A DNA stretch of 64,000 nucleotides, taken from the NCBI GenBank assembly GCA_947579605.1, contig OX388305.1, positions 35,105,542-35,169,541 of the forward strand, in the 5' to 3' direction. This stretch comes from Athripsodes cinereus (Eukaryota > Arthropoda > Insecta > Trichoptera > Leptoceridae). The notes under the pieces are model-generated. The model did not search any database and had not been told where the DNA came from. It was given only the letters and a program-made list of their open reading frames with translations. Both the position numbers and the translations under genes were made by a program. Shown here in pieces: positions 63,666 through 64,000 of this stretch (the first letter of the stretch is position 1; each line of letters starts with the position of its first letter).

Positions 63666-64000
63666 CTGTGAAAATTTATATATAAATATATTAATGGCGG
63701 CAGATTTCCTGAATAAGAAATATCAGAGAGTAGATCGGTGTCCTGAGGGTGGAAAAGCTGTTACGGCTAGCGCAAAATAGAGAAGTCAAGGCTTGGGGGG
63801 ACCTGATATTACACTTTAAGAAGAAAAATATATATATTTACTCATAGACATGAATCTGGGTTTATAACGAACGCAAATAACAACTTTAAGCTAGCTTATA
63901 GCTTTTATCGTGAAAAAAGAATGTTGAAATTGGGTGGAGATACTAAATCATAATAAATTTTCTTTTGTGAAAAATAAAATGTGTACATAAATGATAAAAT
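63666..64000. other. Unassigned sequence at the window end
   Basis: A slightly GC-richer stretch at 63695-63800, not recognised. Confidence 0.35.

Overview
The window is AT-rich (roughly 70 percent) eukaryotic DNA from an arthropod, almost certainly an insect. The non-LTR, Penelope, hAT, piggyBac and Tc1/mariner-like families, tRNA-derived SINEs and frequent AGGTACCTA-type words fit Lepidoptera best; the order is inference. I see no rRNA, tRNA or complete host protein gene. Practically every readable stretch is mobile DNA, intact or decayed. Element labels (SINE-A/B/C, tail-E/F, repeats D/G/H/J) are mine and local to this annotation.

Left part (1-13 kb): LINE 3' tails, then a nearly intact endonuclease-RT LINE on the minus strand (4719-8030), a SINE-C copy, and a second LINE (8475-11172) whose 3' and 5' segments point in opposite directions inside a 13-bp target duplication, the signature of twin priming. 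A decayed RTE-type LINE 3' end follows at 12159-12885.

Middle (13-30 kb): tandem duplications, SINE copies, a small foldback element carrying two hammerhead-like motifs (19198-19408), a 200-N assembly gap, and a complete-looking Penelope-like element (20992-23696) whose 819-aa ORF has RT plus GIY-YIG domains. Further Penelope terminal fragments lie at 29351-29552 (inverted pair) and 63508-63665. A TA-flanked DNA transposon (28747-29837) contains both a LINE fragment and a Penelope fragment.

Right part (30-64 kb): hAT, piggyBac and unclassified MITEs with readable target duplications, a 3.5-kb DNA transposon (37091-40573) that splits a SINE-B copy and holds exon-like remnants, about ten LINE C-terminal remnants, a 193-bp satellite at 51.8-52.4 kb, and a MITE that interrupts a LINE tail (57939-58642).

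Only two reading frames look potentially functional: the minus-strand LINE ORF and the Penelope ORF. There is no operon-like logic. What can be reconstructed is a layered history of insertions: which element landed in which, and by what mechanism. The most interesting unexplained signals are the hammerhead-like RNA motifs at three loci, and a related fold in the Penelope terminal repeat that lacks the catalytic strand.
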